64,000 bases of DNA from Chloroflexota bacterium (GCA_019873625.1 JAIOAW010000008.1:1-64000); one strand, 5' to 3'; counted from the first letter of the stretch, positions 25,757 through 34,260 are shown. Numbers and translations: made by a program. The notes: a model not told the origin generated them from the sequence alone.

Positions 25757-27232
25757 TTAGAGGCCTTTGAGGCCCCACATTGGCCCAAAGGGCGCGAGGC
25801 CCACGGTGATATAGTTGTTGCTGGCGATATCCTCCTCCTCGTAAGCGCGCCGCCACATCTTGTGGCACATCTCGGAGAGGACCTCCCGATAGCGCGGGTC
25901 GTGGGCGAGGTTGCGCATACAGTGAGGGTCTTCGGCGAGGTTGTAGAGTTCGTCCCAATCGAACCCGTTATAGACGTACTTCCAGGTGTGCGTGCGCACA
26001 AAGCGCTGGGTGTAATAGAGTTCCACGCCGTTGAATTGGCTATAGAGCGCGTCGGGCCAATCGGCCGGGGTCTCGTCTCGCAAAAAGGGCACTAGGCTGC
26101 GCCCGCTCGTGCGGGGCATCTCGGCGCCGGCGAGCGCGGCCAAGGTTGGGGCAAAGTCGGCGTGGTTCACAAAGGCGTCTACCGTGCGGCCGGGGTTTTT
26201 AATGCCGGCGGGCCAGCGCATCACACAGGGGATGTGGTAACACTCATCGAAGGCGGCCACGCCCTTGGCAAACAGGCCGTGCGCCCCGGCATAGTCGCCG
26301 TGGTCGGAGGTAAAGATTACGAGCGTGTTCTCGGCCTGGCCCGTTTTCTCTAGGGCCTCCAGCACCAGGCCCAGGAGGTCGTCCTGCATCGTGCAGTAGC
26401 CCCAATAATGGGCGATAGCCTCGCGATATTCGTCCTCGCTCATCTGCCCCCAAACCTGCTCACGCTGACGCTGGTAGATGCGCGGCTTATCGGCCAAGGT
26501 ATCCCAAAAACTCGGCGGGAGGGGCACATCGGCTGGATCATACATCTTGGCGTAATATGCGGGGATGATGTAGGGGTCATGGGGGCCATTCGGGCCAATG
26601 TAAAGGCACCAGGGCTTATCCCCTTCGGCCAGGTCTCGCAGGGCGCGCAGGCCCGCCTGGACGATGCGCCAATCGCCGCTCTCAAAGGGGGCCGCTTCGG
26701 GTGTGGTGGGCCGCGTGCCGTAGGTGCGGTAGCGCCCCCACCCTGGGCGGATGATCTCTCCCCGGCCGCGCGGCGCCGTATCCTCCTCCGTGCGGGCGCG
26801 CTCCAGCCACTCTTCCCAACGCAGGCCGTGAAAATCGGCCCCGGTGGAGGTGGCCAGGTATTCTTGCCAGCCGCGATCTTTGGGGGTCTCATCCGCACAG
26901 ACGTGCCATTTGCCCGCGTAGGCCAATGCATAACCCGCCTCCCTCAAGACCTCGCTAAAAAGGGTTACGCCGGGTGCAAGCGAGGTATGGATGGCCGCCG
27001 GGTTGAGGACGTTGTTGTAGATGCCGTGGCGCGAGGGGTACAATCCGGACATAAAGGTGGCCCGCGAGGGGCAGCAGTGCGCCGTCGTGGTGTAGGTCTG
27101 GCTGAAGCGCAGCCCCTCTCGCGCTAGGCGGTCGGCATTCGGCGTGCGGCAGGGGTGGCCAGGGGCCACCACGCCGCCCTGCTCCTGGTCATTTTGGAAG
27201 ATAAGGATGTTCGGGCGATCATCGCGGGGCAT
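25757..27232 (-). CDS. Sulfatase (Cys-type, formylglycine-dependent)
   Basis: 491 residues. PNILIFQNDQEQGG at the start holds metal ligands, and CCPSRATFMSGLYPSRHG contains the C-x-P-S-R motif with Cys53 as the residue converted to formylglycine. NTLVIFTSDHGDYAGAHG near residue 315 completes the metal site. The family hydrolyses sulfate esters of sugars or aryl compounds. No signal peptide is seen, so it is probably cytoplasmic. No sulfatase-maturing radical SAM or FGE enzyme is adjacent. Its promoter overlaps a palindrome (27253-27270), suggesting repression by a specific regulator. Confidence 0.93.
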   Translation of the reverse strand: MPRDDRPNILIFQNDQEQGGVVAPGHPCRTPNADRLAREGLRFSQTYTTTAHCCPSRATFMSGLYPSRHGIYNNVLNPAAIHTSLAPGVTLFSEVLREAGYALAYAGKWHVCADETPKDRGWQEYLATSTGADFHGLRWEEWLERARTEEDTAPRGRGEIIRPGWGRYRTYGTRPTTPEAAPFESGDWRIVQAGLRALRDLAEGDKPWCLYIGPNGPHDPYIIPAYYAKMYDPADVPLPPSFWDTLADKPRIYQRQREQVWGQMSEDEYREAIAHYWGYCTMQDDLLGLVLEALEKTGQAENTLVIFTSDHGDYAGAHGLFAKGVAAFDECYHIPCVMRWPAGIKNPGRTVDAFVNHADFAPTLAALAGAEMPRTSGRSLVPFLRDETPADWPDALYSQFNGVELYYTQRFVRTHTWKYVYNGFDWDELYNLAEDPHCMRNLAHDPRYREVLSEMCHKMWRRAYEEEDIASNNYITVGLAPFGPMWGLKGL

Positions 27233-27252
27233 AGGGGGTCTCCTTTTGGGCT

Positions 27253-27270
27253 AAAATGCGAGCGCATTTT
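27253..27270. promoter_or_regulatory. Operator-like palindrome in the sulfatase promoter
   Basis: AAAATGCG and CGCATTTT are perfect 8-base arms around AG. The right arm overlaps the sulfatase -10 box and the site spans the expected transcription start, the classic place for a repressor. It lies between the sulfatase and the divergent sigma factor gene. Confidence 0.65.
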
Positions 27271-27294
27271 ACGCCGTGACCTGAGGCGTGTCAT
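27266..27294 (-). promoter_or_regulatory. Sulfatase promoter
   Basis: Reverse strand ATGACA (27294-27289), 17 bases, TAAAAT (27271-27266): five of six consensus bases in each box with ideal spacing, 34 bases from the sulfatase ATG. Confidence 0.7.
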
Positions 27295-27303
27295 ATTCGT
27301 TAT

Positions 27304-27843
27304 ATGAGTAGGCAAGGGCGTCAGCAAGGGGCAGAAATGGCCGGCTCCACCGACCCAGAGCGGGATGCGCTCTTTGAGCGGCTCTTCCGCGAGTTTCAGG
27401 GGGTTATGGTGAACTATCTCTATCGCCTGACGGGAGATGCCGCGCAAGCGGAGGAACTGGCGCAGGACGTTTTTGTGCGCGCCTACCAGGCCCTGCCGAG
27501 GTTGAAAGAGGGATCAAACTATCGCGCCTGGCTCTACCGCATCGCCACGCATACCGCGTATGATGCGCTCCGGCGCAAGCGGCTGGTGCACTTTTTGCCC
27601 CTTGAGGCACATGATGCCGCCCCTGCCGCCCCAAGCGATGTGCGCGATGCCGTTCAAGAAGCCCTTCTGCGCTTGCCGCCGGAGTACAGGGTGCCGCTTG
27701 TATTGTATAGCGTGCAGGGTTATTCCACGGCGGAAATCGCCGAAATGCTGGGGATTTCGATAGGCGCCGTCAAGACGCGCCTGTACCGGGCGCGGGAGGC
27801 GTTCCGCCGCATCTATCAAGGGGATGAAGGGGATGGTGTGTAA
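27304..27843 (+). CDS. ECF-type RNA polymerase sigma factor
   Basis: 179 residues; the ATG at 27337 is an alternative start. Region 2 is YRLTGDAAQAEELAQDVFVRAYQ with YRAWLYRIATHTAYDALRRKR, and region 4 is LPPEYRVPLVLYSVQGYSTAEIAEMLGISIGAVKTRLYRARE, a helix-turn-helix for the -35 box. These are the two domains of extracytoplasmic-function sigma factors. The 3' end overlaps the next gene, a zinc-finger membrane protein, which is the usual arrangement for an ECF sigma factor and its anti-sigma factor. Confidence 0.93.
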   Translation: MSRQGRQQGAEMAGSTDPERDALFERLFREFQGVMVNYLYRLTGDAAQAEELAQDVFVRAYQALPRLKEGSNYRAWLYRIATHTAYDALRRKRLVHFLPLEAHDAAPAAPSDVRDAVQEALLRLPPEYRVPLVLYSVQGYSTAEIAEMLGISIGAVKTRLYRAREAFRRIYQGDEGDGV

Positions 27844-28837
27844 GAGGTTCCAGCGCGAGTTGGCGCACTACCGCGAACTGGCCCCCGCGCAGCGTCAGGC
27901 GCTCGATGAGCACCTGCGCACCTGCGCCCATTGCCGCCGCGCCCTCGCCGCCTATGCCCGGCAAGATGCCCTTCTGGGGGGCCTTGCGCCCGTCCAACCC
28001 TCTCCCGAGTGGGCGCGGCGGGTGCGAGAGCGCCTCTCTGCCCAAGGGGAGCGGCCCAAGGCCGCTCACCCGGCCTGGGCCAGGGCTTGGGCCTTGGCCT
28101 TGTTAGCCGCCCTCCTCCTTTTTGGCTCGACGCTCGCCGTATCGGCCAACGCCTTGCCGGGCCAACCCCTCTATGCGCTCAAACGGACGCAGGAGGAACT
28201 CCGCCTGCGCCTGCTCGCCGAGGGCACGCCCCGCGCGGAATACGCCCAAACCCTGGCCGAGCGCCGCCGCGAGGAGGCCAAGCGGCTGATTCAGAAAGGG
28301 GGCACGGCGGAACTCGCCTTCGAGGGGCCGGTGGAGGCGATGCAAGGGGCCTGGTGGCGTGTGGGGGGCGTGGAGGTGCAGGTAATGGGTACGGTTCGCC
28401 CCGATCCTCTGCCCGCCCTGGGCGAGCGGGTTTCCCTCCGCGTGCGCATTCAGGGCGGCCATGCCGTGGCCCTGGCCGTTTTTCGCGCGGCGCCCTCTCC
28501 CACGCCGAATGGCGGGGGGCCTCAGCCCACGCTCACACAAGAAGCGCCTTCCGCCACGGCCCGCCCCTCGGAGGCCACACCCACGCCGCGCCGCGAAGGG
28601 CAAATGCCCTCCCGCGCCTTGCCGCCGGCGCCCTCTATCACGCCTGCGCCAAGCGCCTTGCCCACTTTTGTGCCGCCTGGCCAACAAAAAAAGGCGCTCC
28701 AACCCACGCCCCCTGTGCCTACGCCCACGGCCCCGGCGGGCGAGGGGCAAACTCCCTCCTCGCCAGGGGGGAAAGGCCCAACAGAGAGCAAAAGGCCGAC
28801 CGAAGCGCCCGGTGGGGCGCCGCGCGGCCGGCCGTAA
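27824..28837 (+). CDS. Probable anti-sigma factor, zinc-finger membrane protein with Pro/Thr-rich tail
   Basis: 337 residues from the first ATG (27824); 27833 is equally possible. The N-terminus has the zinc anti-sigma motif H-x3-C-x2-C in DEHLRTCAHCRRAL near residues 27-40. A transmembrane helix (ALALLAALLLFGSTLAVSA) spans about residues 87-105. Outside lie a DUF5667-like segment (GQPLYALKRTQEELRLRLL), a DUF5666-like beta domain (VEVQVMGTVRPDPLPALGE) and about 100 residues rich in Pro, Thr and Ser. It overlaps the sigma gene by 20 bases, so it probably holds that sigma factor at the membrane until a signal releases it. Confidence 0.85.
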   Translation: MKGMVCKRFQRELAHYRELAPAQRQALDEHLRTCAHCRRALAAYARQDALLGGLAPVQPSPEWARRVRERLSAQGERPKAAHPAWARAWALALLAALLLFGSTLAVSANALPGQPLYALKRTQEELRLRLLAEGTPRAEYAQTLAERRREEAKRLIQKGGTAELAFEGPVEAMQGAWWRVGGVEVQVMGTVRPDPLPALGERVSLRVRIQGGHAVALAVFRAAPSPTPNGGGPQPTLTQEAPSATARPSEATPTPRREGQMPSRALPPAPSITPAPSALPTFVPPGQQKKALQPTPPVPTPTAPAGEGQTPSSPGGKGPTESKRPTEAPGGAPRGRP

Positions 28838-28845
28838 AATAAAAA

Positions 28846-28870
28846 GGGCCAGAAGCGATCCTTCTGGCCC
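28846..28870 (-). terminator. Intrinsic terminator of the glycyl-radical activase gene
   Basis: GGGCCAGAAG pairs with CTTCTGGCCC around a 5-base loop. Read on the reverse strand it is followed directly by TTTTTATTTTA, a textbook rho-independent terminator 25 bases after the activase stop. It may also slow forward transcription from the anti-sigma gene. Confidence 0.88.
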
Positions 28871-28894
28871 TCGGTTTGCCGAAATGTGACCGCA

Positions 28895-29857
28895 TTACCC
28901 GTGGCGTGCGCGGATGCCGTACTCTGCTGCCACACGCGTCAGTTCATCCATCGTGGCCTTGGAGGGCGGCTTGAGGGTCCGCGCGCGGTATTCCATATCC
29001 AGCCCGTCATATTTGCTCGTGGCCATCGGGTGGAAGGGCAACAGTTCGTAATAGACGAGGTTGGGCAATTGGGCCACAAAGGCGGCGATGGCCGCCACCT
29101 CCTCGGGCGTATCGTTCACGCCGGGGATGATCGGCGTGCGCACGATGAGGGGAATGGGCTGTTCGCCCAAGCGCTTGGCATTTTCCAAGATGCGCTCGTT
29201 CGGCACGCCAGTGCACTCGCGATGTTTGGCCGAATCCATCAATTTGATATCCATCATCACGAGGTCCGTCACCGGCAAGATCGAGGCGATCCTTTCCCAC
29301 GGAAAGTTCGCCGCCGTCTCGATGGCGGTGTGGATGCCCTCTTCACGGCAGACGGCCAAAATGCCATAGGTGAAATCGCGCTGGAGGAGCGGCTCTCCGC
29401 CGGAGAGGGTTACGCCGCCTTTGGAGGTCTCATAAAAGGCGCGGTCTCGCAGCACCTCTTCGACCACTTGATCCACCGTCTTGACCTCGCCGACGATTTG
29501 CAGGGTCTGGGCGTAGCACGTCTCGGCGCAGGCGCCGCAGGCGATGCACTTTTCGCGCAGGAATTTGCGCTGGCCATCTACAATGACGTGCGCCCCTTGG
29601 GCGCAGCGCTTGAAGCACTCCCCACAGCCGATGCAGCGGCTCGCAAAGATCTGCAATTCGGGCTGGGGCCGCAGGGTCTCGGGGTTGTGGCACCAAAAAC
29701 AGCGCAGGTTGCACCCCTTGAGAAAAACGGTGGTGCGGATGCCCGGCCCATCGTGAATGGAAAACCGTTGGATATTCGTAATCGTCCCCGTTACGGTGCC
29801 CCACTGGGCGCGCGCGCTGACCTTCTCTTGTTGTAAAACCTTGTCCGATGGCTCCAT
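28895..29857 (-). CDS. Glycyl-radical enzyme activating protein (radical SAM)
   Basis: 320 residues. FSIHDGPGIRTTVFLKGC leads into CNLRCFWC, the CxxxCxxC radical SAM motif near residue 49; two ferredoxin-like clusters follow (CIGCGECFKRC and CIACGACAETC, about residues 75-115), the layout of activases for non-PFL glycyl-radical enzymes. It abstracts hydrogen from the glycyl residue of its partner using S-adenosylmethionine. The likely partner at 42319-44682 is 13 kb away, whereas such pairs are usually adjacent. The gene is monocistronic, with a clear promoter, a LacI-like operator and a terminator. Confidence 0.92.
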   Translation of the reverse strand: MEPSDKVLQQEKVSARAQWGTVTGTITNIQRFSIHDGPGIRTTVFLKGCNLRCFWCHNPETLRPQPELQIFASRCIGCGECFKRCAQGAHVIVDGQRKFLREKCIACGACAETCYAQTLQIVGEVKTVDQVVEEVLRDRAFYETSKGGVTLSGGEPLLQRDFTYGILAVCREEGIHTAIETAANFPWERIASILPVTDLVMMDIKLMDSAKHRECTGVPNERILENAKRLGEQPIPLIVRTPIIPGVNDTPEEVAAIAAFVAQLPNLVYYELLPFHPMATSKYDGLDMEYRARTLKPPSKATMDELTRVAAEYGIRARHG

Positions 29858-29901
29858 CTCTATTCCCTCATTTTGAACACTGCTGGGGTGCCGTTCCTTC
29901 T

Positions 29902-29917
29902 ATGTGAACGTTCACAT
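29902..29917. promoter_or_regulatory. LacI/GalR-like operator
   Basis: ATGTGAACGTTCACAT is a perfect 16-base palindrome with the central CG and the TGTGAACG half-site style of LacI-family operators. It touches the -10 box and covers the expected transcription start of the activase gene. Confidence 0.72.
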
Positions 29918-29944
29918 CATACACCCGTTAGGATGGGAGGTCAA
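29916..29944 (-). promoter_or_regulatory. Promoter of the glycyl-radical activase gene
   Basis: Reverse strand TTGACC (29944-29939), 17 bases, TATGAT (29921-29916), 59 bases ahead of the activase ATG. Both boxes match consensus at five of six positions. Confidence 0.75.
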
Positions 29945-29973
29945 ATCGCGCCCGCGGCCTCCCTTGGGCCTTC

Positions 29974-30855
29974 TCAGGCGCCCTGATCATCCCCCACCAG
30001 GCGGTCATACAGGGCCTGCAAATCCTCTTCGGAGTAAAAGTGGATGACCAACTTGCCCCCTCTTCGGCTGCGGAAGAGATCCACCTTGGTGCCCAACGCC
30101 TCGCGGAAGCGGCGCTCGAGATCCTCCGTCTCCGGCGCACGGGTACGCGCCGGCGCGCCCGTGCCGCTCGCAGCGGTGAGCCGCCGCACGAACTCTTCCG
30201 TCTGGCGGACGGAAAGGCCCCTTTTGAGCACGGCGCGGAAGGCGAGGATTTGTTCCTCCTCCGTTTCGGCCATCAGAAGGGCGCGCGCGTGCCCCTCGGT
30301 GATGCGCCCCGCCGAGATGGCCTGGCGGATCTCCTCCGGCAGTTTCAGAAGGCGCATCGTGTTCGTCACGCTCACGCGGCTGCGCCCCACGCGCTCGGCG
30401 ATTTGCTCCTGGGTCATCCCAAACTCTTCGGCCAGTTGCAGATAGGCATTCGCCTCTTCCAAGGGGTTCAGGTCGGCCCGCTGGATGTTCTCAATGAGGG
30501 CCAATTCCAACATCTCGCGCGGCGAGGCCTCTTTGACGATGACATCCACGTGTTGAAGGCCGGCCAGGCGCGCCGCGCGCCAGCGCCGCTCGCCGGTGAT
30601 GAGTTGGTAGCGCGGGGGTTGGGCGGGATCCTCTTGCCCGGAGATTTGCTGGACGATGAGCGGCTGGATCAAGCCCACCTCGCGGATGGAGGCGGCGAGT
30701 TCTTGCAGGGCCTCCGCATCGAACGAACTTCGCGGCTGGCGAGGGTTGGGCACGATGGCATCAATATGCACTTTGCGCAGGCCCTGCGGAGGCGCGCTGG
30801 AGGGGATGAGCGCCTCCAGCCCCCGGCCAAGGCCCTTCTTGCTACTGGGTGCCAT
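29974..30855 (-). CDS. parB: Chromosome partitioning protein ParB
   Basis: 293 residues from the ATG eight bases after GGAGGT; a GTG three codons earlier lies within that binding site. KKGLGRGLEALIP is the usual ParA-stimulating N-terminus, GERRWRAARLAG the CTPase/ParB box, and MTQEQIAERVGRSRVSVTNTMRLL the DNA-binding helix-turn-helix (near residue 135). ParB loads on parS sites near the origin and with ParA segregates the chromosome. It ends the reverse cluster that begins at rpmH; no parS site was noticed by eye in the window. Confidence 0.95.
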   Translation of the reverse strand: MAPSSKKGLGRGLEALIPSSAPPQGLRKVHIDAIVPNPRQPRSSFDAEALQELAASIREVGLIQPLIVQQISGQEDPAQPPRYQLITGERRWRAARLAGLQHVDVIVKEASPREMLELALIENIQRADLNPLEEANAYLQLAEEFGMTQEQIAERVGRSRVSVTNTMRLLKLPEEIRQAISAGRITEGHARALLMAETEEEQILAFRAVLKRGLSVRQTEEFVRRLTAASGTGAPARTRAPETEDLERRFREALGTKVDLFRSRRGGKLVIHFYSEEDLQALYDRLVGDDQGA

Positions 30856-30902
30856 AGGAATCACCTCCGCTCATATGCGCGGCGGGGACGCGCTCACCCC
30901 GC

Positions 30903-31676
30903 CTAGCGATCGGCCCATTCGGTGCTCAGGAACTCTTCGCACAGGGCGGCATAGGCCTGCCCTCCGCTCGACTCGGGCGCGAAGGTCAAGAGCGGCTCGC
31001 CAAAACTCGGCGCCTCGCTCACCTTGACGCTGCGGGGGATGACCACTCGAAACGCCGTGGAGGGGAAATGTTGGCGGATCTCCTCCACCACCTGCCGCGA
31101 GAGGTTTGTGCGCGCATCGAACATCGTCAAGACGAGGCCGCGGATGAACAAATCTGGGTTCAGGTTCTGGCGCACGAGTTCCACGGTGCGCAAGAGTTGC
31201 GTTAGCCCCTCCAAAGGGAGGTATTCGCATTGGATGGGGATGAGCACGCCATCCGCCGCCGTGAGCGCGTTGACCGTCAACAACCCGAGGCTGGGCGGCG
31301 TATCAATGAGCACAAAGTCATAACGCGCACGGATGGGGTCCAAGGCACGCCGCAGGCGGAACTCGCGGCCGGCCATTTCGACGAGTTCGATCTCGGCGCC
31401 GGCCAGCGGAGGCGCCGAGGGGAGCAGGTCCAGCCCTTTGCAGTTCGTTAGGGTGATGAGGCTAGCGGCTGGCTCGGCGCCGACGAGCATATCATAGATG
31501 GAGCGCTTGAGGGCATATTTGTTGATGCCGAGGCTGCTCGTGGCGTTCGCCTGAGGGTCCGCATCCACCAAGAGGACGCGCTTGCCCGCATAGGCCAGAA
31601 AAGCGCCGAGGTTGACGGCCGTGGTCGTTTTGCCCACGCCACCCTTTTGGTTGGCTAACGCATAGATGCGGCCCAT
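30903..31676 (-). CDS. parA: Chromosome partitioning ATPase ParA (Soj)
   Basis: 257 residues from MGRIYALANQKGGVGKTTT, behind GAGGGGGAA; longer in-frame versions run into the PfkB gene. The deviant Walker A motif KGGVGKTT (residues 11-18), LLVDADPQANATSSLG and the Walker B FVLIDTPPSLGLL are all present. It is a dimerising DNA-bound ATPase that moves ParB-parS complexes. The gene is 47 bases upstream of parB and 26 bases downstream of the PfkB kinase gene, all on the reverse strand. Confidence 0.96.
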   Translation of the reverse strand: MGRIYALANQKGGVGKTTTAVNLGAFLAYAGKRVLLVDADPQANATSSLGINKYALKRSIYDMLVGAEPAASLITLTNCKGLDLLPSAPPLAGAEIELVEMAGREFRLRRALDPIRARYDFVLIDTPPSLGLLTVNALTAADGVLIPIQCEYLPLEGLTQLLRTVELVRQNLNPDLFIRGLVLTMFDARTNLSRQVVEEIRQHFPSTAFRVVIPRSVKVSEAPSFGEPLLTFAPESSGGQAYAALCEEFLSTEWADR

Positions 31677-31702
31677 TTCCCCCTCGACCGTGCCCGATCC
31701 GC

Positions 31703-32569
31703 TTATGTTCTGAGGCGCCCATACCGCAGGCGATATTCCACTTGCTCGCGGGTGGGGAGGTTGGAGGCGCCCACACCTTCTACGCAGAACGAGGCGACGC
31801 AGTTGGCAAAACGGGCCGCTTCGAGGGCATCGCCCGTCTCGTAATAGCGGATGAAAAAGGCCGCCGCAAAGGTATCGCCTGCGCCGGTGGGGTCCACCTC
31901 GGTTACCTCGTAGGCCGGCACGTGGGTCGGCTCCCCCCGCTGGTATACGATAGCCCCGTTCGCACCGATCGTCAATACCAAAAGGCGGGCCTTGCGCACA
32001 TAACGCGCCAACTGGTCCTGGTCGCCGCCCACATCGGGCAAACTGAGCACCACGACGTCGGCCCGTTCGAGCATACGGTCGGCGCAGGCCCAAACCGTGG
32101 GCGAGACCAGCCCATCGGCATCCCAACGGCGCAAAAACCCCTGCGGGGTGATGCCCAAAAGGGAATGGGGGAAGGCGTCCACGAGGTCCTCGGCCACTTC
32201 TTGGCAGACGGGCCCAATATGGACGATGGCCGCCCGTTCCCAGCCCGGCAGAAGGTCGGCGGCCGTCAAAACCTCAGCGAGGGCGCGGATGTACTGCTTG
32301 CGGTGGCTGCCTGTGTAAATATTCTCAAAAATCGTCGTTTGCAGCGCGGGGCGCTGATGCACGGCGATCGAAGGCTCCTCGGCAAAAGGGGCAATGTGGC
32401 CGTTCGTGCTGGTGAGCACGCCCACCCTCAGCCCCAACCGGGCGGCGGTCAAGGCCGAATAGGCAGCCGTGCCCCCCAGCCGAAAGGAACGGTCGGGCTG
32501 GAGGTCCTGGGTGATGTGCCCGATGACAAGGTACTGTGGCGGCGCGTTTCGCGCGGGCTGTTCGCTCAT
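31703..32569 (-). CDS. PfkB-family sugar or nucleoside kinase
   Basis: 288 residues. The N-terminal YLVIGHITQDL and GGTAAYSALTAARLG, and the C-terminal VDPTGAGDTFAAAFF (anion hole and catalytic Asp) identify the ribokinase/PfkB family, which phosphorylates sugars or nucleosides with ATP. It is slightly short for the family. The start overlaps the stop of jag by four bases (ATGA), and parA follows, so a metabolic kinase is translationally coupled inside the RNA-binding/chromosome-partition cluster. The substrate is unknown. Confidence 0.88.
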   Translation of the reverse strand: MSEQPARNAPPQYLVIGHITQDLQPDRSFRLGGTAAYSALTAARLGLRVGVLTSTNGHIAPFAEEPSIAVHQRPALQTTIFENIYTGSHRKQYIRALAEVLTAADLLPGWERAAIVHIGPVCQEVAEDLVDAFPHSLLGITPQGFLRRWDADGLVSPTVWACADRMLERADVVVLSLPDVGGDQDQLARYVRKARLLVLTIGANGAIVYQRGEPTHVPAYEVTEVDPTGAGDTFAAAFFIRYYETGDALEAARFANCVASFCVEGVGASNLPTREQVEYRLRYGRLRT

Positions 32570-33360
32570 GCGGATTTGGGGATGATCTGCACTTTGCGGT
32601 TTTCGCCCTCGCCGGTGCTTTCGGTGTACACGTCGGGGTCATCGCGCAGGGCCAAGTGCACGATGCGCCGTTCGTGGGCCGGCATCGGCTCGAGCACGAC
32701 CATCTGTTTGGTTTGGCGCACCTGGTCTGCCATCCGCCGCGCGAGCGCCTGCAAAGCCTGCACGCGCTTGGCCTTGTACCCTTCGACGTCCACCACGATG
32801 TTGGGCCATACGCCCAGCCGCCGGCTGAGGATGAGCCGCACGATGAACTGAAAGTTGCGCAAGGTCTCACCGCGGCGGCCGATGAGCATCCCCAAGTCAT
32901 CGCCGATGATGTTTAGGCACAGAGGGCTAACCTCGTTCGACAGGGAGTCCACCTTGCCGCCGGGGGCCACCACTTCCACGGCGGCATAAAGGCCCATCTT
33001 ATCCAATAGGGTAGAGATGACCTCTGTGGCCGTCTCTTCAAGTTCGGGGGGATTATGGGTCACGGCCTTTTGGGCGAGGCCGGGGATCTCTTCTGCCTCT
33101 TCCTCTTCTTCCATAGCCAGGGCAGAAAGGGCTGCCCCCGTTGGGGGAGAGGCGGGTTCCGCCGGGCTTGGCTGCCACATCACGCGCACGGTGACCTCGC
33201 CACGGCGCACCAACCCCAAGATGGTGCGCGTCGTATCCCGAACGACCTCATACTCCAAGGCCTCGGTGGGGAGGCCCAACTCCTGCGAGGCCTGTTTGAG
33301 GGCCTCTTCGAGCGTCTTTGCGGTGAATTCAGCGCTTTGCTTTGCGAGCCTTTTTTCCAT
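32566..33360 (-). CDS. jag: RNA-binding protein Jag / KhpB
   Basis: 264 residues. The N-terminal Jag domain (TAKTLEEALKQASQELGLP), a KH domain (LCLNIIGDDLGMLIGRRGETLRNFQFIV with the GxxG-like IGRRGE loop, near residue 158) and an R3H domain (RRIVHLALRDDPDVYTESTGEG at the C-terminus) are in the standard order; an acidic linker of about 50 residues separates the first two. Jag/KhpB binds RNA and affects cell division and envelope synthesis. Its start lies 32 bases inside the end of yidC. Confidence 0.94.
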   Translation of the reverse strand: MEKRLAKQSAEFTAKTLEEALKQASQELGLPTEALEYEVVRDTTRTILGLVRRGEVTVRVMWQPSPAEPASPPTGAALSALAMEEEEEAEEIPGLAQKAVTHNPPELEETATEVISTLLDKMGLYAAVEVVAPGGKVDSLSNEVSPLCLNIIGDDLGMLIGRRGETLRNFQFIVRLILSRRLGVWPNIVVDVEGYKAKRVQALQALARRMADQVRQTKQMVVLEPMPAHERRIVHLALRDDPDVYTESTGEGENRKVQIIPKSA

Positions 33361-34240
33361 CTGTGACCTTCTCTATCCCGGTGGCGGCATTGGATGCCGG
33401 CGCCTTGGGGGCGATGGGGCCTTCGAAGCGCTCGATGGCCCACTGCATCACAATGCCGATGACGTTCGAGATGACGAAATAGATCGCCAGGCCCGATGAG
33501 AATTGGGTGGTAAAGTAGCCGAACATCAGCGGCATCATCAACTGCATCGTCTGGTTCATCGAGGCCTGCTGAGGGTCGGTGGCGGGTTGGGTCATCAACT
33601 TTTGCTGGAGCCACATCGTGCCCGCCACGAGCACGGGCAAGACGAACGGCGTGGGGTCAGGCCGGGCCAGGTTCAGCCAGAGGAAGTGGCTTTGCAAGGG
33701 GAGGATATCCACAATGGCCCGGAACCCGGCATAGACGTTCTTGGCCAGGCTCATCAACTCCAGCGGCGTATCCGCCAAGATGCTGTTGATGGATTGGTAC
33801 AGGCCGATCCAGATGGGGAACTGGATGAGGGTGGGCAAACAGCCCCCCAAGGGGCTGACGCCCGCCTCTTTGTAAAGGCGCTGCTGCTCCTGCACCAGGC
33901 GTTCTTTATCGCCGCTGTACTTTTTCTGCAGTTCGGCCATCTTGGGTTGGACTTCGGCCATCTTGCGCGAGGCGCGCACCTGTTTGATGGTCAAAGGGAG
34001 GGTGATAAGCCGCAACAAGATGGTAAAGACGGCGATGGCAATGACGAAACTATGCCCTAAATAGGCATAGAGGAAGAGGAGCGTATTCAACATAGGCCGA
34101 ATGAGGCCCTCTTGCCAGATGGTGCCCCACCCCACCCGAGAAATCACCAAGATAGCTGCGCCGATGAGGAGCCACGTCAAGAGGGATTTGCGCAGTTGCT
34201 TGGGGTTCACTTGAACTGGTCTCGCTGCCTGAGCCGACAT
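33329..34240 (-). CDS. yidC: Membrane protein insertase YidC
   Basis: 303 residues from MSAQAARPVQ behind GGAGGTTTG; the longer in-frame version has no binding site. The core LYAYLGHSFVIAIAVFTILL-RLITLPLTIKQ contains the conserved Arg of the hydrophilic groove, and KYSGDKERLVQEQQRLYKEAGVSPLGGCLPTLIQFPIW is the typical cytoplasmic hairpin plus next helix. It is a short YidC without the large periplasmic domain of Gram-negative forms. It inserts and folds membrane proteins. A propeller lipoprotein gene lies just upstream in the same direction. Confidence 0.95.
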   Translation of the reverse strand: MSAQAARPVQVNPKQLRKSLLTWLLIGAAILVISRVGWGTIWQEGLIRPMLNTLLFLYAYLGHSFVIAIAVFTILLRLITLPLTIKQVRASRKMAEVQPKMAELQKKYSGDKERLVQEQQRLYKEAGVSPLGGCLPTLIQFPIWIGLYQSINSILADTPLELMSLAKNVYAGFRAIVDILPLQSHFLWLNLARPDPTPFVLPVLVAGTMWLQQKLMTQPATDPQQASMNQTMQLMMPLMFGYFTTQFSSGLAIYFVISNVIGIVMQWAIERFEGPIAPKAPASNAATGIEKVTDGKKARKAKR

Positions 34241-34260
34241 CAAACCTCCAGCATTCCCAT

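Noticed and set aside
28895-29836. Long forward-strand ORF opposite the radical SAM activase.
   Set aside because: It is a shadow of the reverse-strand gene in GC-rich sequence; the reverse frame has Cys motifs and a proper promoter and terminator.
31742-32851. Forward-strand ORF over the PfkB and jag genes.
   Set aside because: Antisense shadow without binding site or conserved motif.
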